From an uncultured cyanobacterium (GTDB lineage: Bacteria > Cyanobacteriota > Cyanobacteriia > PCC-6307 > Cyanobiaceae), in NCBI GenBank assembly GCA_903935205.1, contig CAIZQU010000080.1:1-56348 (forward strand): a DNA stretch of 56,348 bases, given 5' to 3'. The notes beneath the pieces are model-generated. The model had not been told where the DNA came from, ran no database searches, and saw nothing but the letters and a program-made list of their open reading frames with translations. The translations under genes were made by a program, and so were the position numbers. The stretch's first letter is position 1. Each line of letters starts with the position of its first letter. This document shows positions 35,028 to 46,056 of this stretch, piece after piece.

Positions 35028-35056
35028 TTGCCAGGTCGCGGAGAGCCAGCTAGGAT
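35028..35056 (+). promoter_or_regulatory. Candidate sigma-70-type promoter of the TIR/nSTAND operon
   Basis: TTGCCA at 35028-35033 and TAGGAT at 35051-35056 are 17 bases apart. The likely ribosome binding site GGGAG lies at about 35080-35084, before the ATG at 35093. Inferred from consensus only. Confidence 0.4.
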
Positions 35057-35092
35057 AGATAATGCCGCGAAGACGTCTCGGGAGACACATCT

Positions 35093-36634
35093 ATGGAAGC
35101 AAGCGAAAACCATGTCTTCATCAGCTACGCTCACCGGGACAACCAGGCCACGTTGGGCCCCAAGGGATGGGTCACCAATTTTTATGAGGTTTTCAGAGAT
35201 TTTCTCGGGATCCGCATGGGGGCTGAACCGGTCATCTGGAGGGATGCGGAGCGGCTGCAAGGAAACTCAGCCCTCACACCCGAGATCCTCAAAGGCCTTG
35301 AGCGTTCAGCCCTGCTGATCACGGTCATCAGTCCCAGCTACATGAATTCCATGTTTTGCAAGCTGGAACTCGATGAGTTCTGCAAACAGGTCAATCAGAA
35401 AGGTGGGCTCTGGATCGAGGATAAGTCAAGGGTGCTGAAAGTCATTAAGTATCCGATTGACAAAGAAGAGCTAAATAATTTGCCCGATCCCCTCAGGCAA
35501 GCACTAGACTATCAGTTCTACCGCAGCAGCGAAGGGCGCTACTGCATAGAGATTGAAGCAGCTAGTGAACCGGATCTCTTCAAGGATCGCATCAATAGGC
35601 TCGCAACCGATACGGCGCGTCTGCTCAAAAAGCTGAAGACCAGCGAGCCGGATTCAAGCGGCCCTGCCGAATCTAAGAACATTGAACCATCCGTAGCCAG
35701 CGAGTCAGACATCTGCATCTACCTGGCTGATTGCAGCGCAGATCGCCGAGAAGACAAAGAACGTCTGGCGGCCGATCTAAGCAACAGTGGCCATACAGTG
35801 CTCCCCAACCATGATCCCCCCTTAGAGCTGGAGAGCAGATACTGCAGCGTCGTTGAGAGCGTGCTGAGAACAAGCCAGATAGCAGTGCACCTGATTGGCA
35901 ATAGCTATGGGATTGTTCCCGATGGCGAGACCCAGAAATCAGTGGTTGAGCTTCAAAATGAGCTGGCCGCGAATTGCAGTGCAAATGGAAACCTTCGCCG
36001 TCTCATCTGGCTACCGGATAGCGTGAAACCGATTAACAAACAACAGGAGAGGTTCATCCATCTCCTTCAATCCGATGCCCAGGCCCAAAGAGGCGCTGAC
36101 TTAATCACGGGCTCTTTTGAGGAATTGCGAACGACCCTCCATCGCCTGATCAAAGATGTCAGAGATCAAGGGCTGCCATCCCCTGAAGATGGAGCGGACG
36201 GCTCGGAGCGATCGGCTCCTATGATTTATATTGTTTGCAATGAGAATGACCTCAAGCAGACACTGCCTCTACGGAAGTGGCTGCGACAACAGGGGGTCGA
36301 CGCCGAACTGCCAGCCTTCGCTGGAGAAGCCTCTGAGATACGCGCCGCAAAACTAACGATGATCCGTGAATGTGCGGCCATGATCCACTTTTATGGCAGT
36401 GGCAGTGACTCTTGGTTCAAAGCGACTCGTGCCGAAAACCGCAAAGTCAACGCCTATAGAGAAGGGCGTCCCAAGCTACCGATCTTTACCTATTTGGCCG
36501 AACCTGACAATGCCTTCAAGGAAGATCTTGCCGAGATAGAAACCGGCTCCACAACACTCATTGATGCCAGGGAAGGTTTTGTCGCGTCGCAGCTGCAAGC
36601 AGTCATGGACGCCATTGCAGCTGGAAGCAACTAG
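35093..36634 (+). CDS. TIR - DUF4062-like - TIR-like three-domain protein
   Basis: 513 residues. Residues 7-150 are a TIR domain (VFISYAHRDN, SALLITVISPSYMNS, FCKLELDEF) with Glu92 in the position of the catalytic Glu of NAD-cleaving TIRs. Residues about 205-360 match DUF4062 (ICIYLADCSADRREDKERLAADL, AVHLIGNSYGIVPDGE, SVVELQNELA). Residues about 385-510 are a third flavodoxin/TIR-like unit (IYIVCNENDLKQTLPLRKWLRQQG, MIHFYGSGSDSW). It is followed after one base by an nSTAND gene, so sensor and effector are co-translated. Known TIR/STAND systems deplete NAD on infection; that role here is inference. Codon use is AT-richer than in the flanking genes. Confidence 0.8.
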   Translation: MEASENHVFISYAHRDNQATLGPKGWVTNFYEVFRDFLGIRMGAEPVIWRDAERLQGNSALTPEILKGLERSALLITVISPSYMNSMFCKLELDEFCKQVNQKGGLWIEDKSRVLKVIKYPIDKEELNNLPDPLRQALDYQFYRSSEGRYCIEIEAASEPDLFKDRINRLATDTARLLKKLKTSEPDSSGPAESKNIEPSVASESDICIYLADCSADRREDKERLAADLSNSGHTVLPNHDPPLELESRYCSVVESVLRTSQIAVHLIGNSYGIVPDGETQKSVVELQNELAANCSANGNLRRLIWLPDSVKPINKQQERFIHLLQSDAQAQRGADLITGSFEELRTTLHRLIKDVRDQGLPSPEDGADGSERSAPMIYIVCNENDLKQTLPLRKWLRQQGVDAELPAFAGEASEIRAAKLTMIRECAAMIHFYGSGSDSWFKATRAENRKVNAYREGRPKLPIFTYLAEPDNAFKEDLAEIETGSTTLIDAREGFVASQLQAVMDAIAAGSN

Positions 36635-36635
36635 T

Positions 36636-39600
36636 ATGACCACAGCAATCATGCCTCATACTCGCAATCCCTTCCCAGGTCTAAAACCGTTCGAGATTGA
36701 GGAGCAGGACTATTTCTTCGGGCGTGAACAACAGATCGACACCATGGTCGACATCCTCGCCAAGAATCATTTTCTTTCGGTGGTAGGAACATCGGGTAGC
36801 GGCAAGTCATCACTGGTCAACTGTGGCCTGATACCGGCTCTGCATCAGGGTCTGATCGGTCAAGCTGGAAGCAATTGGCTGATCGTCAAATTTCGTCCTG
36901 GCGATCGGCCGATCGAGGCGATGGCTCAAGCCCTTGCCGCTGAAAGGGCTCTCGCTGAGACAATCACTCCAAAGGTACTAACACGGGTTGAGATTATATC
37001 CAGCACCCTTCGGCTGAGCACTGTAGGACTACTCGATATCATCGAACAGTCACGCCTTCCCGAAAGCACCCGCATCTTGCTGGTGGTGGATCAGTTTGAA
37101 GAGCTGTTTCGCTATCGCCAACTCAGCACCCCATCGCAAGCTGAAGTCGCGGGTTTCAGCGAAGAAGCGATCGCTTTTGTCAATTTATTACTGGCTGTAT
37201 TGGCCAAGAACCAGGCTCAGATTTATATCTCTTTGACCATGCGATCCGATTTTTTGGGTGACTGCACCCAGTTCCCCGGGCTGGCGGAAATCATCAGCCG
37301 CTCTCTCTACCTTGTTCCTCGCATGACACGCGAAGAGCGCCGCGATGCCATCGTCAATCCGGTGCTGGTGGAAGGGGCAACAATCACGCCGGTTCTTGTC
37401 ACTCGTCTTGTGAATGATGTCGGAGACAACCCTGATCAGCTATCCATTCTTCAACACGCTCTCAATCGCACCTGGGCGAACTGGGAGGCGAGCGGATGCA
37501 GCACATCCATCGATCTCGAACACTACGAAGCCATCGGGACGATGGCTAAAGCGTTGGATCGTCACGCCGAAGAAGCTTATCATTCATTGGCCAGGCCAGG
37601 AGATAACAAGGATCCATCAAGCCTGCAATTCGTGTGTCAGAGACTGTTTCAGGCCATCACCGATAAAGCCAACGACGAGCGAGGCATACGCAGGCCAACA
37701 AAACTCAGCACACTCAGTCGGATCACCGCAGCCAGCACGACTGATCTTGTGGCGGTGATCGAAGTATTTCGCGATCCAAGTCGATCCTTTCTGATGCCGC
37801 CCGCAAGCAAGGAGCTTGACGACGACAGCGTGATTGATATCTCCCATGAAAGTCTGATGCGCGTCTGGCACCGGCTGAGCGAGTGGGGTGATCAGGAAGC
37901 GATCTGGGCCGCCGAATATCAACGGCTGGCGGAGAGAGCGCAACGTTATTATGCCGGCGACGAGGGTCTGCTTCGAGATCCGGCATTGGAGCTAGCTCTG
38001 AACCGATGGCAGGAAATCAAGCCAAATCAAGAATGGGCAGATCGCTATCATCATGGCTTTGCACCAGCGCGAGATTATCTGGAAGAGAGTGAGAAAGCCC
38101 GCGCAGAAGAGATCAAAGAAAAAGAGCAGACGGACCTTAGGAAGATAAGAATTCAACATCGCAATCGCAATCTCTTCATCGCCGGTTTTCTTGGCGCCGT
38201 AGGACTCGCTTCTTACATGTTCCATCTGAAGCAAGAGGCTCTGAAGCAAGTTGCCAGGACATGGGCCGCCGTCTCCGATGGCTTGATTAAAGAGCATGAG
38301 ATTAATCCAGGAATGAGCATTAAGTTGGCGCTTGCAGCGCTTAACAATGAGCAGTTAAAGGATGATCCGCTTGAGTCGCTTAAATTGGCCAACACCTTGT
38401 TCAGCGCCATGAAGAAGCATGGCGAACGCAGTGGCAACATATCAAAAGGAATACAGAATCCCGAACGGATTCTTAGCATTGCAGAGCTCGCCGATCGGCG
38501 CTTAATAAGCGCGGGTGCCAACGGCTTACTATATACATGGAGTCAAGATCTGGCTGCGCTACAGAATAATGTAAGCAAAGATGCCATCCTCACCAATCCT
38601 GTCTTTCTGCGACTTAGGAATGGCAGGATCGTGATTACTGGCACATCAAGCGACAATAAAAGCAAACCCAGGCTGCAGTTATGGAGCAAAGATATGACTC
38701 AAAAACTCAGCGAGACGGAGCTGAAAGATTTAGCTTTTTCGATCCACGAACAACCCCTAAGCGGGACATTGCTAGTGGCCGGCTATGAACACCTTGATCT
38801 CTACAGCCCTGATCTGAAGCTCATCAGAAGCAAGCCACTCAAAAATATTCGTGCCGTCAAGGTTCTTCGTCCCCATGGAGACGTGGTCATTAGTCTCACC
38901 CGCGATGAGTCTCAGCAGTCAAGCCGACCGTTCCGGCTGGAGTTGTGGTCTGCCGATTTAATGACACGCTATCGGCAGATCAATCTTGGCGACGAAGTGG
39001 ATCATGCGATTGATAGTTTACTGCAGTTAAAGGATTCACGTCTTGTCAGCGGTAGCTTTGATGGCAGTCTACAATTATGGAGCAGTGCACTCGAGCGTAT
39101 TTCTTCAAGAGTGCCAGCTCAAGCCAGGCAGATTCTCAGCCTAAGCACAATCAGAGGTGACAATGATGACGAGGAGCTTGTCTCCGGTGCTTCCGATGGA
39201 ACCCTGAGGCGCTTTGCGATTGACAAGAACGGAATCACGCCTCTTCATCTGCCATTCGCAACGGAGCAAGGGCCTGTTTATTCTCTCTTAGGAGTGGGTC
39301 CAAGGCTCTACAGCGGGGGGCTGGACGGATCGATTAAACTTTGGCAATGGCAACGTAGTCGTGGCACCGAGCACAGCCAAGAGGATCAGATAGTCCGCCC
39401 TGACGTATCAACAACAACAACGTTGAACGGTGGATCGGTCTATCGAGTCATCAGCAGAGACCGCCAAGATAAACAGCTTGACCATGGATCATTCCGAGAT
39501 TTTGATAAGAAAGCGGCCCAAACGGTCATGCTTGGCTCACAAGAGCTCAACATCTTATCGATACTTCCATTCCAGGCTGGTCCCCGTCAATCATTAATGG

Positions 39601-40370
39601 TTTCAGGTCAGAGCGATGGATCCGTGCAGCTATGGCGATTTGAATCTAATAAGTGGATCAAGAAAGGCCCACTATTTAAGCCGAGGGGCGGCAAAGCTGG
39701 ACGGCTAACTAGTATTGCTCGGCTTCAGGATGGTGATTTTGTCCTTGGTGCCAAGGGATTCATCTACCGTGTTCGTTTTCAAGATGAACGTTGGCAAGAG
39801 ATTGGCGGTGCTTGCAAGCTGCCTAGAGAGAACAGCGTTGCTTCTCCCAAGATTATATTAAGCATGGCAACTCTCGGTAATGGCGATCTTGTTGTCGGCA
39901 CGAACCGCGGAACCATTTTTCGCTGGAAGAATCCAGTCAATCATTGGTGCAAGCCACCCTGGCAAGATGAACTGGGCGAAAAGCAGGTTTTTTCCCTATC
40001 CGAGGTGTCTGCAAACTCAATGATTGCCAGCATGGGCGATGGTTCCATTGTAGGCTGGAGGTGGAACCCAAACGTTGGCTGGAAGTGGAACACAAATTCC
40101 GGCCCACTACTTGATCGAACAGAGGAATTTAAGCTGGGAACAGATTCAAAAATCCCAATTTTGTCCAGCATTTCTTATGTTCCGGCTCAGAAGATAGTTA
40201 TTGCAACAAACTTCAATGGGGGCTTGCAGGAAAGTATGATGCTGCAAGATATTTCTCTCAAAGCATGTCAGCAAGTGAATGCCAGCCTTAACGACGATGT
40301 CCGATCTGGAAGGAGCAAGCCCTACATCGAACAGGCTCGGCAGTACTGCAGAAAAATCATGACCTCCTAA
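36636..40370 (+). CDS. nSTAND-type NTPase with transmembrane segment and WD40-like propeller
   Basis: 1244 residues from the ATG at 36636, one base after the TIR stop. The N-terminus is the nSTAND1 signature NPFPGLKPFEIEEQDYFFGRE, Walker A GTSGSGKSS (51-59) and Walker B ILLVVDQFEELF (147-158), then the helical STAND arm to about 490. A single hydrophobic helix (LFIAGFLGAVGLASYMF, about 511-527) follows. The remaining 650 residues are degenerate WD40-like repeats (SGSFDGSLQLWSS, SGGLDGSIKLWQW, SGQSDGSVQLWRF). This layout is that of a ligand-sensing STAND scaffold tethered to a membrane. With the upstream TIR protein it looks like a two-component NLR-like module. Confidence 0.85.
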   Translation: MTTAIMPHTRNPFPGLKPFEIEEQDYFFGREQQIDTMVDILAKNHFLSVVGTSGSGKSSLVNCGLIPALHQGLIGQAGSNWLIVKFRPGDRPIEAMAQALAAERALAETITPKVLTRVEIISSTLRLSTVGLLDIIEQSRLPESTRILLVVDQFEELFRYRQLSTPSQAEVAGFSEEAIAFVNLLLAVLAKNQAQIYISLTMRSDFLGDCTQFPGLAEIISRSLYLVPRMTREERRDAIVNPVLVEGATITPVLVTRLVNDVGDNPDQLSILQHALNRTWANWEASGCSTSIDLEHYEAIGTMAKALDRHAEEAYHSLARPGDNKDPSSLQFVCQRLFQAITDKANDERGIRRPTKLSTLSRITAASTTDLVAVIEVFRDPSRSFLMPPASKELDDDSVIDISHESLMRVWHRLSEWGDQEAIWAAEYQRLAERAQRYYAGDEGLLRDPALELALNRWQEIKPNQEWADRYHHGFAPARDYLEESEKARAEEIKEKEQTDLRKIRIQHRNRNLFIAGFLGAVGLASYMFHLKQEALKQVARTWAAVSDGLIKEHEINPGMSIKLALAALNNEQLKDDPLESLKLANTLFSAMKKHGERSGNISKGIQNPERILSIAELADRRLISAGANGLLYTWSQDLAALQNNVSKDAILTNPVFLRLRNGRIVITGTSSDNKSKPRLQLWSKDMTQKLSETELKDLAFSIHEQPLSGTLLVAGYEHLDLYSPDLKLIRSKPLKNIRAVKVLRPHGDVVISLTRDESQQSSRPFRLELWSADLMTRYRQINLGDEVDHAIDSLLQLKDSRLVSGSFDGSLQLWSSALERISSRVPAQARQILSLSTIRGDNDDEELVSGASDGTLRRFAIDKNGITPLHLPFATEQGPVYSLLGVGPRLYSGGLDGSIKLWQWQRSRGTEHSQEDQIVRPDVSTTTTLNGGSVYRVISRDRQDKQLDHGSFRDFDKKAAQTVMLGSQELNILSILPFQAGPRQSLMVSGQSDGSVQLWRFESNKWIKKGPLFKPRGGKAGRLTSIARLQDGDFVLGAKGFIYRVRFQDERWQEIGGACKLPRENSVASPKIILSMATLGNGDLVVGTNRGTIFRWKNPVNHWCKPPWQDELGEKQVFSLSEVSANSMIASMGDGSIVGWRWNPNVGWKWNTNSGPLLDRTEEFKLGTDSKIPILSSISYVPAQKIVIATNFNGGLQESMMLQDISLKACQQVNASLNDDVRSGRSKPYIEQARQYCRKIMTS

Positions 40371-40976
40371 GGGCCATGATGATAAGCTGACAGGATCGTC
40401 ACGCAGTCTTTACAGGAGCCTAAACAAGCAATTCAAAGATATTAAATCGCAGCAAGCAAGCAAGGTGTTGAACGTGCGTTTAAAGGACAACTACTGGAAC
40501 AACTCCTATAGCAAAGCACGGCTACGCTCTCAGACCAATAAGCAGGGTCTGCCTGCAGAAGATCAATCAATAATCCTCTGGATAATAGCATCCATTGGGA
40601 GTGCAGCATTTTAACCTTCCGTAGTAATCACGGAAGCACCTTTCTTGTGAGAAAACCGGGAGCGAGTAGAGAATGGCGGTCAGAATCAGGGCGATTGTGA
40701 CCGAAAGTTGTGAGCGTGTGCACACAGAATTATCCCATACCTAATCCATTGGAGCACACGACCCGACTTATGTCAACTCCTTTATTTTTCTGCAGCAATC
40801 CGGCGCTGGCCATGGGTCGGGGTGGTTCTTGTTCAGCCTGCTACGGGACGCAGCTGGGCCAAGCCTTAATAAAGTGTGTGTGATCATGCGGATTCGCGTG
40901 GCCGAGCGGCGTAAGCTAGACTGACTTTCAAAGATGCTTCCGCCCCTAGTCTCCAAAGCAAGTCGATAAAGCAGGG
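40371..40976. other. AT-richer noncoding stretch after the TIR/nSTAND operon
   Basis: About 600 bases with stops in all frames at short distances. I see no gene, clear terminator or RNA. A tRNA-like D-arm string near 40898-40916 was examined and rejected. Confidence 0.45.
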
Positions 40977-41339
40977 ATGGCACGTTCTCGACATCTCTAC
41001 CAAGAGACGCCCTGCAAAGACAACCTCCTATCTCCATCGAGCTTCCCCTTCATGATCCTGCCATTGTTGCTTGCCGCTACATGCGTAGGCACCCATCGCC
41101 CCCTGCCTCCCTCCACCAAGTCGGGATCCTTGACGCTTTCTACCGCCATGCCGCAACAGGTGGCCAATGGCAGGTTCGACCAAGGTGCGAAAGAATGGAA
41201 TCCTTCGAACAACGGGCAAGGAAACTTTGGCAACAACCAACAGGGATCCGGACAGCACTTTCCACCAAGCAACAACCAACCCCAATCGCAGAATCCATGT
41301 GATCCACTCGATCGAAGGCCCAATTGCGCTAATCAGTAA
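40977..41339 (+). CDS. Possible small secreted Gln/Asn-rich protein
   Basis: An ATG-initiated frame of 120 residues. After a charged N-terminus comes a hydrophobic stretch FPFMILPLLLAATC that could be a signal peptide ending near a Cys, then Ser/Pro-rich sequence and a C-terminal half rich in Asn, Gln and Gly (NNGQGNFGNNQQGSGQ) ending NPCDPLDRRPNCANQ. The composition resembles short exported cyanobacterial proteins rather than a random shadow. No family is recognised. Confidence 0.35.
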   Translation: MARSRHLYQETPCKDNLLSPSSFPFMILPLLLAATCVGTHRPLPPSTKSGSLTLSTAMPQQVANGRFDQGAKEWNPSNNGQGNFGNNQQGSGQHFPPSNNQPQSQNPCDPLDRRPNCANQ

Positions 41340-42514
41340 TATCTCAGCCTGCTCGATAGCCGTCCCCTCGCATCCGATGCACTGATCTTGTTGCCCTCGG
41401 CTGACGATGGTCCCAGCAGGCAGCAGCAGCAGTCACCACGGTTGAAGCAGATCCTTTCGAGCCCGACGAAATGCATCCGATCAACTCCCGCGGAATAACA
41501 TCAGGGCACCTCGAAGAATCACGATTTCCCTGTCCAGTGAGCGCCCGGATCGCTCCGGCCAGGTCCTGCGTCTCGTTCCGTGCCAGCGGCGGCAATCAAG
41601 AATGTTTCGAGGTGCTCAAGAGCACATGAACTTGTAGCAGGATGCCTTAAACTTTAGGTAAAATCAGAACGACCTGGTCATTACTTCAGTTGCTTGCCAA
41701 CAGCAACATTAGCGCCATGATGACCCCGGCGGCTCGATCAGCCTCCAGATTCTGCCGAGGATAAGCAGATGGAGCTCTGCTTGAGCCGATGGCGATCTAA
41801 TCCCTCGCTCGGCTGAGGCGCCACCTCGGCTGGTCTTGAAAACCACCTTGCAACAAGGCATCGCCAATTCAGGAAGGTCGTTCCAATCAGGCGCTTGATT
41901 CTGATGGCTGGCAGCAAGACCTGCCTATTGACATGCGTCAGCCTCCGTTTAGATCAGGCATCGTCCGTTTGGACAGCACAGCAATACACACTAAGGTGAG
42001 CCCATGACTCAGCCTCTATCGCACGGCAGATAACACCGGCAGAGCAGCAACAAAATCACCATAGGCTAGCCTTTGAGATCTAAAGAATACCAGCCGGCAA
42101 GGTGGCACAAGCCATGGCAAACAGCACCACGTCCCAGTGATCGAGTGGGAGTGGGGCGAAAGCAACCGCTCAATCCCCCAAGCTGATGCAACAGGACAAG
42201 GTCGCACTGACCACAGCAAAGGCGATCAGCCCCGTCATGGGACCATCGCCCGCCTACATGCCAGCAACACACATGCAACCAACCTTTGCGGCCCCAGTGC
42301 GCGATCGCCCGCGATCAACCCCGCGATGGTCACGGCAATCGGTCATGATCCATGTGATGTTGCGACATTGCTGGTGGCAAGGCTGATGGATCCCTTCACC
42401 ACCAAGGCTGAGGCCGGCGACACCAGGGCGGCTCCGCCAACACCGACAGGGCCGCACGAACCCACTTTCCAGGCAAGATCGAGTCCGCCGCCCCTGGCAT
42501 CACCGGCCGCCGCG
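41340..42514. other. Long gene-free region
   Basis: About 1.2 kb before the HO-like gene with many short frames and no supported protein. Composition is less GC-rich than the housekeeping flanks. It may be decayed accessory DNA or hold regulatory RNA; I see no insertion-sequence ends or terminal repeats. Confidence 0.4.
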
Positions 42515-43291
42515 ATGGCCTCGCCGCCACTGCCAACCGATCCCCGGCGCGCCGTCGATGCGATGGTGACCACCGCTCTGGCACACCGCGCCGTGCGCCA
42601 TCCCTACCTGGAAGCTCTGAGTGCCGGAACCCTTCCGGATCCGGCCTGGGCCCTGGCGGATTTCGCCCGCCATTACGAAGGCTACTCAGCCCACTTTCCC
42701 CGCTATCTAACCGCCCTGATTTCCCGCCTCAAAAATCCCGCCCATCGCCAGGCTCTGCTCAACAACCTCACCGAAGAATCGGGCGTTTATGGGCAGGAGG
42801 AACTGGCAGCTCTCCAACGCCTTGACATCCGCCCAGAATGGATCAACGGCATACCCCATCCGGTGTTGTTCCACCGTTTCCGGCTTGCCGTGGCCGGCCC
42901 AGCCCGTGTCGATGAGCAGGATCATCTCGAAGTGAGTTGCTGGCGCGACATGCTGCTGGCGGTGATCAGCCTGGGCAGCGCCGCTGAAGCCGTCGGCGCC
43001 CTCGGGCTGGCCACCGAATCGATCGTGCCCACCTTGTATCAGCCCTTCCTGCAGGCGATCGAGCGGATCGGCAACCTCCACCCCCGCGACACCGTCTTCT
43101 TCCCCCTGCACACGGCGGTCGACGACCAGCACCAGGCCACCCTGCGTCAGATCGCGGTCGACTTCGCCGCCACCGAAACCGGCCGTCTGGAACTGACCAT
43201 GGGCATGCATAAGGCCCTGGCCCTGCGCGACAGCTTCTGGAGCTGGCTGCATCAGCGGGCCCAACAGCGTGAAGCCTGCCCTGGCCCCTGA
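42515..43291 (+). CDS. Heme-oxygenase-like iron-containing redox enzyme family protein
   Basis: 258 residues from the ATG at 42515 (MASPPLPTDPRRAVDAMV); an ATG at 42563 is possible. It is an all-helical protein of the TenA/PqqC/CADD-like superfamily: HPYLEALSAGTLPDPAWALADFARHYEGYSAHFPRYL, LTEESGVYGQEELA and a later HTAVDDQHQ. These His/Glu/Asp positions fit a diiron oxidase site. Related proteins include CADD-type enzymes making p-aminobenzoate and other oxygen-dependent oxidases; the substrate here is unknown. Confidence 0.78.
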   Translation: MASPPLPTDPRRAVDAMVTTALAHRAVRHPYLEALSAGTLPDPAWALADFARHYEGYSAHFPRYLTALISRLKNPAHRQALLNNLTEESGVYGQEELAALQRLDIRPEWINGIPHPVLFHRFRLAVAGPARVDEQDHLEVSCWRDMLLAVISLGSAAEAVGALGLATESIVPTLYQPFLQAIERIGNLHPRDTVFFPLHTAVDDQHQATLRQIAVDFAATETGRLELTMGMHKALALRDSFWSWLHQRAQQREACPGP

Positions 43292-43409
43292 CCGGCAGGA
43301 CGGCCTCGGCCGCTGCTTCTGCAGCGAAGGGCACCAAGGCGGGGTCGGTCGGTGTCGAGAATGGGTCGGATGACCCTGCAGCGGCCGGACCAGCGGCCCC
43401 CCAGCCCCC

Positions 43410-46046
43410 ATGCCTGACGCCGCCCCCGCGATTGCCGCCGCCGAGCTGCTCCCCGCTTACCGCGCCGCCGCCGCCGAGCGGGAGGCCCTGGGTGTGCCTC
43501 CCCTGCCCCTGAGCGCCAGCCAGGCCGAAGCCCTCACCGCGCTTCTGGCCGCTCCACCCGCCGGCGAGGAGGCCTTCCTGCTGGAGCTCCTCAGCGAACG
43601 GATCCCGCCGGGGGTGGATGAGGCGGCCTACGTCAAGGCCAGCTGGCTCACGGCCGTCGCCCGCGGCCAGGTCACCAGCCCCCTGGTGAGCCCCCTGGAG
43701 GCGACCCGGCTCCTGGCCACGATGATCGGTGGCTACAACGTCGGCGCCCTGATCGAGCTGCTCGCCAGCCCCGATGCCGCGGTAGCCGCCGCCGCCGCCG
43801 AAGGGCTCAGCCGCACGGTGCTCGTCTACGACGCCTTCCACGACGTGATGGAGCTGGCGGCCACCAACCCGCTGGCCCAACAGGTGATCGACAGCTGGGC
43901 CGCCGCCGAGTGGTTCACCGCCAGGCCGGAGCTGCCGGCGGAGATCACCGTCACCGTGTTCAAGGTGGAGGGAGAAACCAACACCGACGACCTCTCCCCG
44001 GCCACCCACGCCACCACCCGCCCGGACATCCCCCTGCACGCCATGGCGATGCTGGAAACCCGCCTGCCCGGCGGCCTGGCCCAGATCGCCGAGCTCAAGA
44101 CCAAGGGTCACCCGGTGGCCTACGTGGGCGACGTGGTGGGCACCGGTAGCTCGCGCAAATCGGCGATCAATTCGGTTCTCTGGCACACCGGCACCCCCAT
44201 CCCCCACGTTCCCAACAAACGCAGCGGCGGTGTGATCCTGGGGGGCAAGATCGCGCCGATCTTTTTCAACACCGCCGAGGACTCCGGCGCCCTGCCGATC
44301 GAATGCGACATCACCGCCCTGGCGACGGGGGATGTGATCACGATCCGTCCCTACGCCGGCACGATCGAGCGGGCCGCCGGCGAAGCCAACGCCGGCGAGA
44401 TCGTGGCGCACTTCAACCTCAAGCCCAGCACGATCAGCGATGAGGTGCGCGCCGGAGGCCGCATCCCCCTGCTGATCGGCCGCTCCCTGACCGACAAGGT
44501 ACGCGCCCAGCTGGGTCTGGCACCCTCCGAGCAATTCATCCGTCCCGTGGCCCCGGCCGACACCGGCAAGGGCTTCACCCTGGCCCAGAAGATGGTGGGC
44601 AAGGCCTGCGGTCTCCCCGGTGTGCGCCCCGGCACCAGCTGCGAACCGCTGATGACCACGGTCGGGTCCCAGGACACCACCGGGCCGATGACCCGCGATG
44701 AGATGAAGGAGTTGGCCTGCCTGGGATTTTCCGCCGATCTGGTGATGCAGAGCTTCTGCCACACCGCCGCCTATCCCAAGCCGGTGGATCTCAAGACCCA
44801 CGCCGAACTGCCCGACTTCATGGCCTCCCGCGGCGGCGTCGCCCTGCGCCCCGGCGACGGCATCATCCACAGCTGGCTCAACCGCATGCTCCTGCCCGAC
44901 ACCGTGGGCACCGGCGGCGACAGCCACACCCGCTTCCCGCTCGGCATCTCCTTCCCGGCCGGCTCCGGCCTGGTGGCCTTTGCCGCCGCCATCGGCGCCA
45001 TGCCCCTGGACATGCCCGAATCGGTGCTGGTGAAATTCACGGGCTCGCTCCAGCCGGGTGTCACCCTGCGCGATGTGGTCAACGCCATCCCCTATGTGGC
45101 GATCCAGCAGGGACTGCTGACCGTGGCCAAGGAGGGCAAGAAGAATGTGTTCAACGGCCGGATCATGGAGATCGAGGGCCTGCCCGATCTCAAGCTGGAG
45201 CAGGCCTTTGAACTCACCGATGCCACAGCCGAGCGCAGCTGCGCCGGCAGCACGATCAAGCTGAGCGTGGAGACGGTGAGCGAATACCTGCGCAGCAATG
45301 TGGCCCTGCTCAAAAACATGATCGCCCGCGGCTACGGCGATGCCCGCACCCTGGCCCGGCGGATCAAGGCGATGGAGGCCTGGCTGGCCAACCCGGTGCT
45401 GCTGGAGGCCGACCCCGACGCCGAGTACGCCGCTGTGATCGAGATCGATCTCGATCAGATCACCGAGCCGATCCTGGCCTGCCCCAACGATCCCGACAAC
45501 GTCAAACTGCTCTCCGAAGAGGCGGGCAAGCCGATCGATGAGGTGTTCATCGGCTCCTGCATGACCAACATCGGCCACTACCGCGCCGCCGCCAATGTGT
45601 TGAAGGACCAGGGCGCCAATGCCGCCCGCCTCTGGGTCTGCCCTCCCACCCGCATGGATGAGGAGAAGCTGAAGGAGGAGGGCTACTACGCGATCTTCGA
45701 GGCGGCCGGCTCGCGCATGGAGATGCCGGGTTGCTCGCTGTGCATGGGCAACCAGGCGCGGGTGGAGGACAACACCACGGTGTTTTCGACCAGCACCCGC
45801 AACTTCAACAATCGCCTCGGCAATGGTGCCCAGGTGTATCTGGGCAGCGCCGAACTGGCGGCGGTCTGTGCCCAGCTGGGGCGCATCCCCTCGAAAGACG
45901 ACTACCTGGCGATCGCCGCCGCCAAGATCGATCCCTACGGCGCCGAGCTCTACCGCTATCTCAATTTCGATCAGATCGAGGGCTTCGGCGATGCCGGCCG
46001 GGTGGTCAGCGCCGACGAGGAGGCCAGGGTGCTGACGGAGGTGTGA
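43410..46046 (+). CDS. acnB: Bifunctional aconitate hydratase B / 2-methylisocitrate dehydratase
   Basis: 878 residues, the usual AcnB length. AcnB isomerises citrate to isocitrate in the TCA cycle using a [4Fe-4S] cluster. Domain order is that of AcnB: N-terminal HEAT-like domain (1-160), swivelling domain ([28 protein letters not shown]), then the catalytic core with [59 protein letters not shown] and the cluster cysteines in [14 protein letters not shown]. Start ATG 43410. It is convergent with the J-domain gene with 10 bases between stops. Confidence 0.97.
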   Translation: MPDAAPAIAAAELLPAYRAAAAEREALGVPPLPLSASQAEALTALLAAPPAGEEAFLLELLSERIPPGVDEAAYVKASWLTAVARGQVTSPLVSPLEATRLLATMIGGYNVGALIELLASPDAAVAAAAAEGLSRTVLVYDAFHDVMELAATNPLAQQVIDSWAAAEWFTARPELPAEITVTVFKVEGETNTDDLSPATHATTRPDIPLHAMAMLETRLPGGLAQIAELKTKGHPVAYVGDVVGTGSSRKSAINSVLWHTGTPIPHVPNKRSGGVILGGKIAPIFFNTAEDSGALPIECDITALATGDVITIRPYAGTIERAAGEANAGEIVAHFNLKPSTISDEVRAGGRIPLLIGRSLTDKVRAQLGLAPSEQFIRPVAPADTGKGFTLAQKMVGKACGLPGVRPGTSCEPLMTTVGSQDTTGPMTRDEMKELACLGFSADLVMQSFCHTAAYPKPVDLKTHAELPDFMASRGGVALRPGDGIIHSWLNRMLLPDTVGTGGDSHTRFPLGISFPAGSGLVAFAAAIGAMPLDMPESVLVKFTGSLQPGVTLRDVVNAIPYVAIQQGLLTVAKEGKKNVFNGRIMEIEGLPDLKLEQAFELTDATAERSCAGSTIKLSVETVSEYLRSNVALLKNMIARGYGDARTLARRIKAMEAWLANPVLLEADPDAEYAAVIEIDLDQITEPILACPNDPDNVKLLSEEAGKPIDEVFIGSCMTNIGHYRAAANVLKDQGANAARLWVCPPTRMDEEKLKEEGYYAIFEAAGSRMEMPGCSLCMGNQARVEDNTTVFSTSTRNFNNRLGNGAQVYLGSAELAAVCAQLGRIPSKDDYLAIAAAKIDPYGAELYRYLNFDQIEGFGDAGRVVSADEEARVLTEV

Positions 46047-46056
46047 GCGGTCGCGC

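Noticed and set aside
40895-40960. tRNA-Ser/Leu-like string (GTGGCCGAGCGGCGTAAGC)
   Set aside because: Only a D-arm-like string is present. The D-stem does not pair, and no T-arm (GGTTCGAATCC type) or acceptor complement follows.
42966-45578. Long minus-strand open frame opposite acnB
   Set aside because: It is His/Gly/Gln-rich with no domain. acnB on the plus strand explains the whole region, and GC-rich codon bias keeps the opposite frame open.
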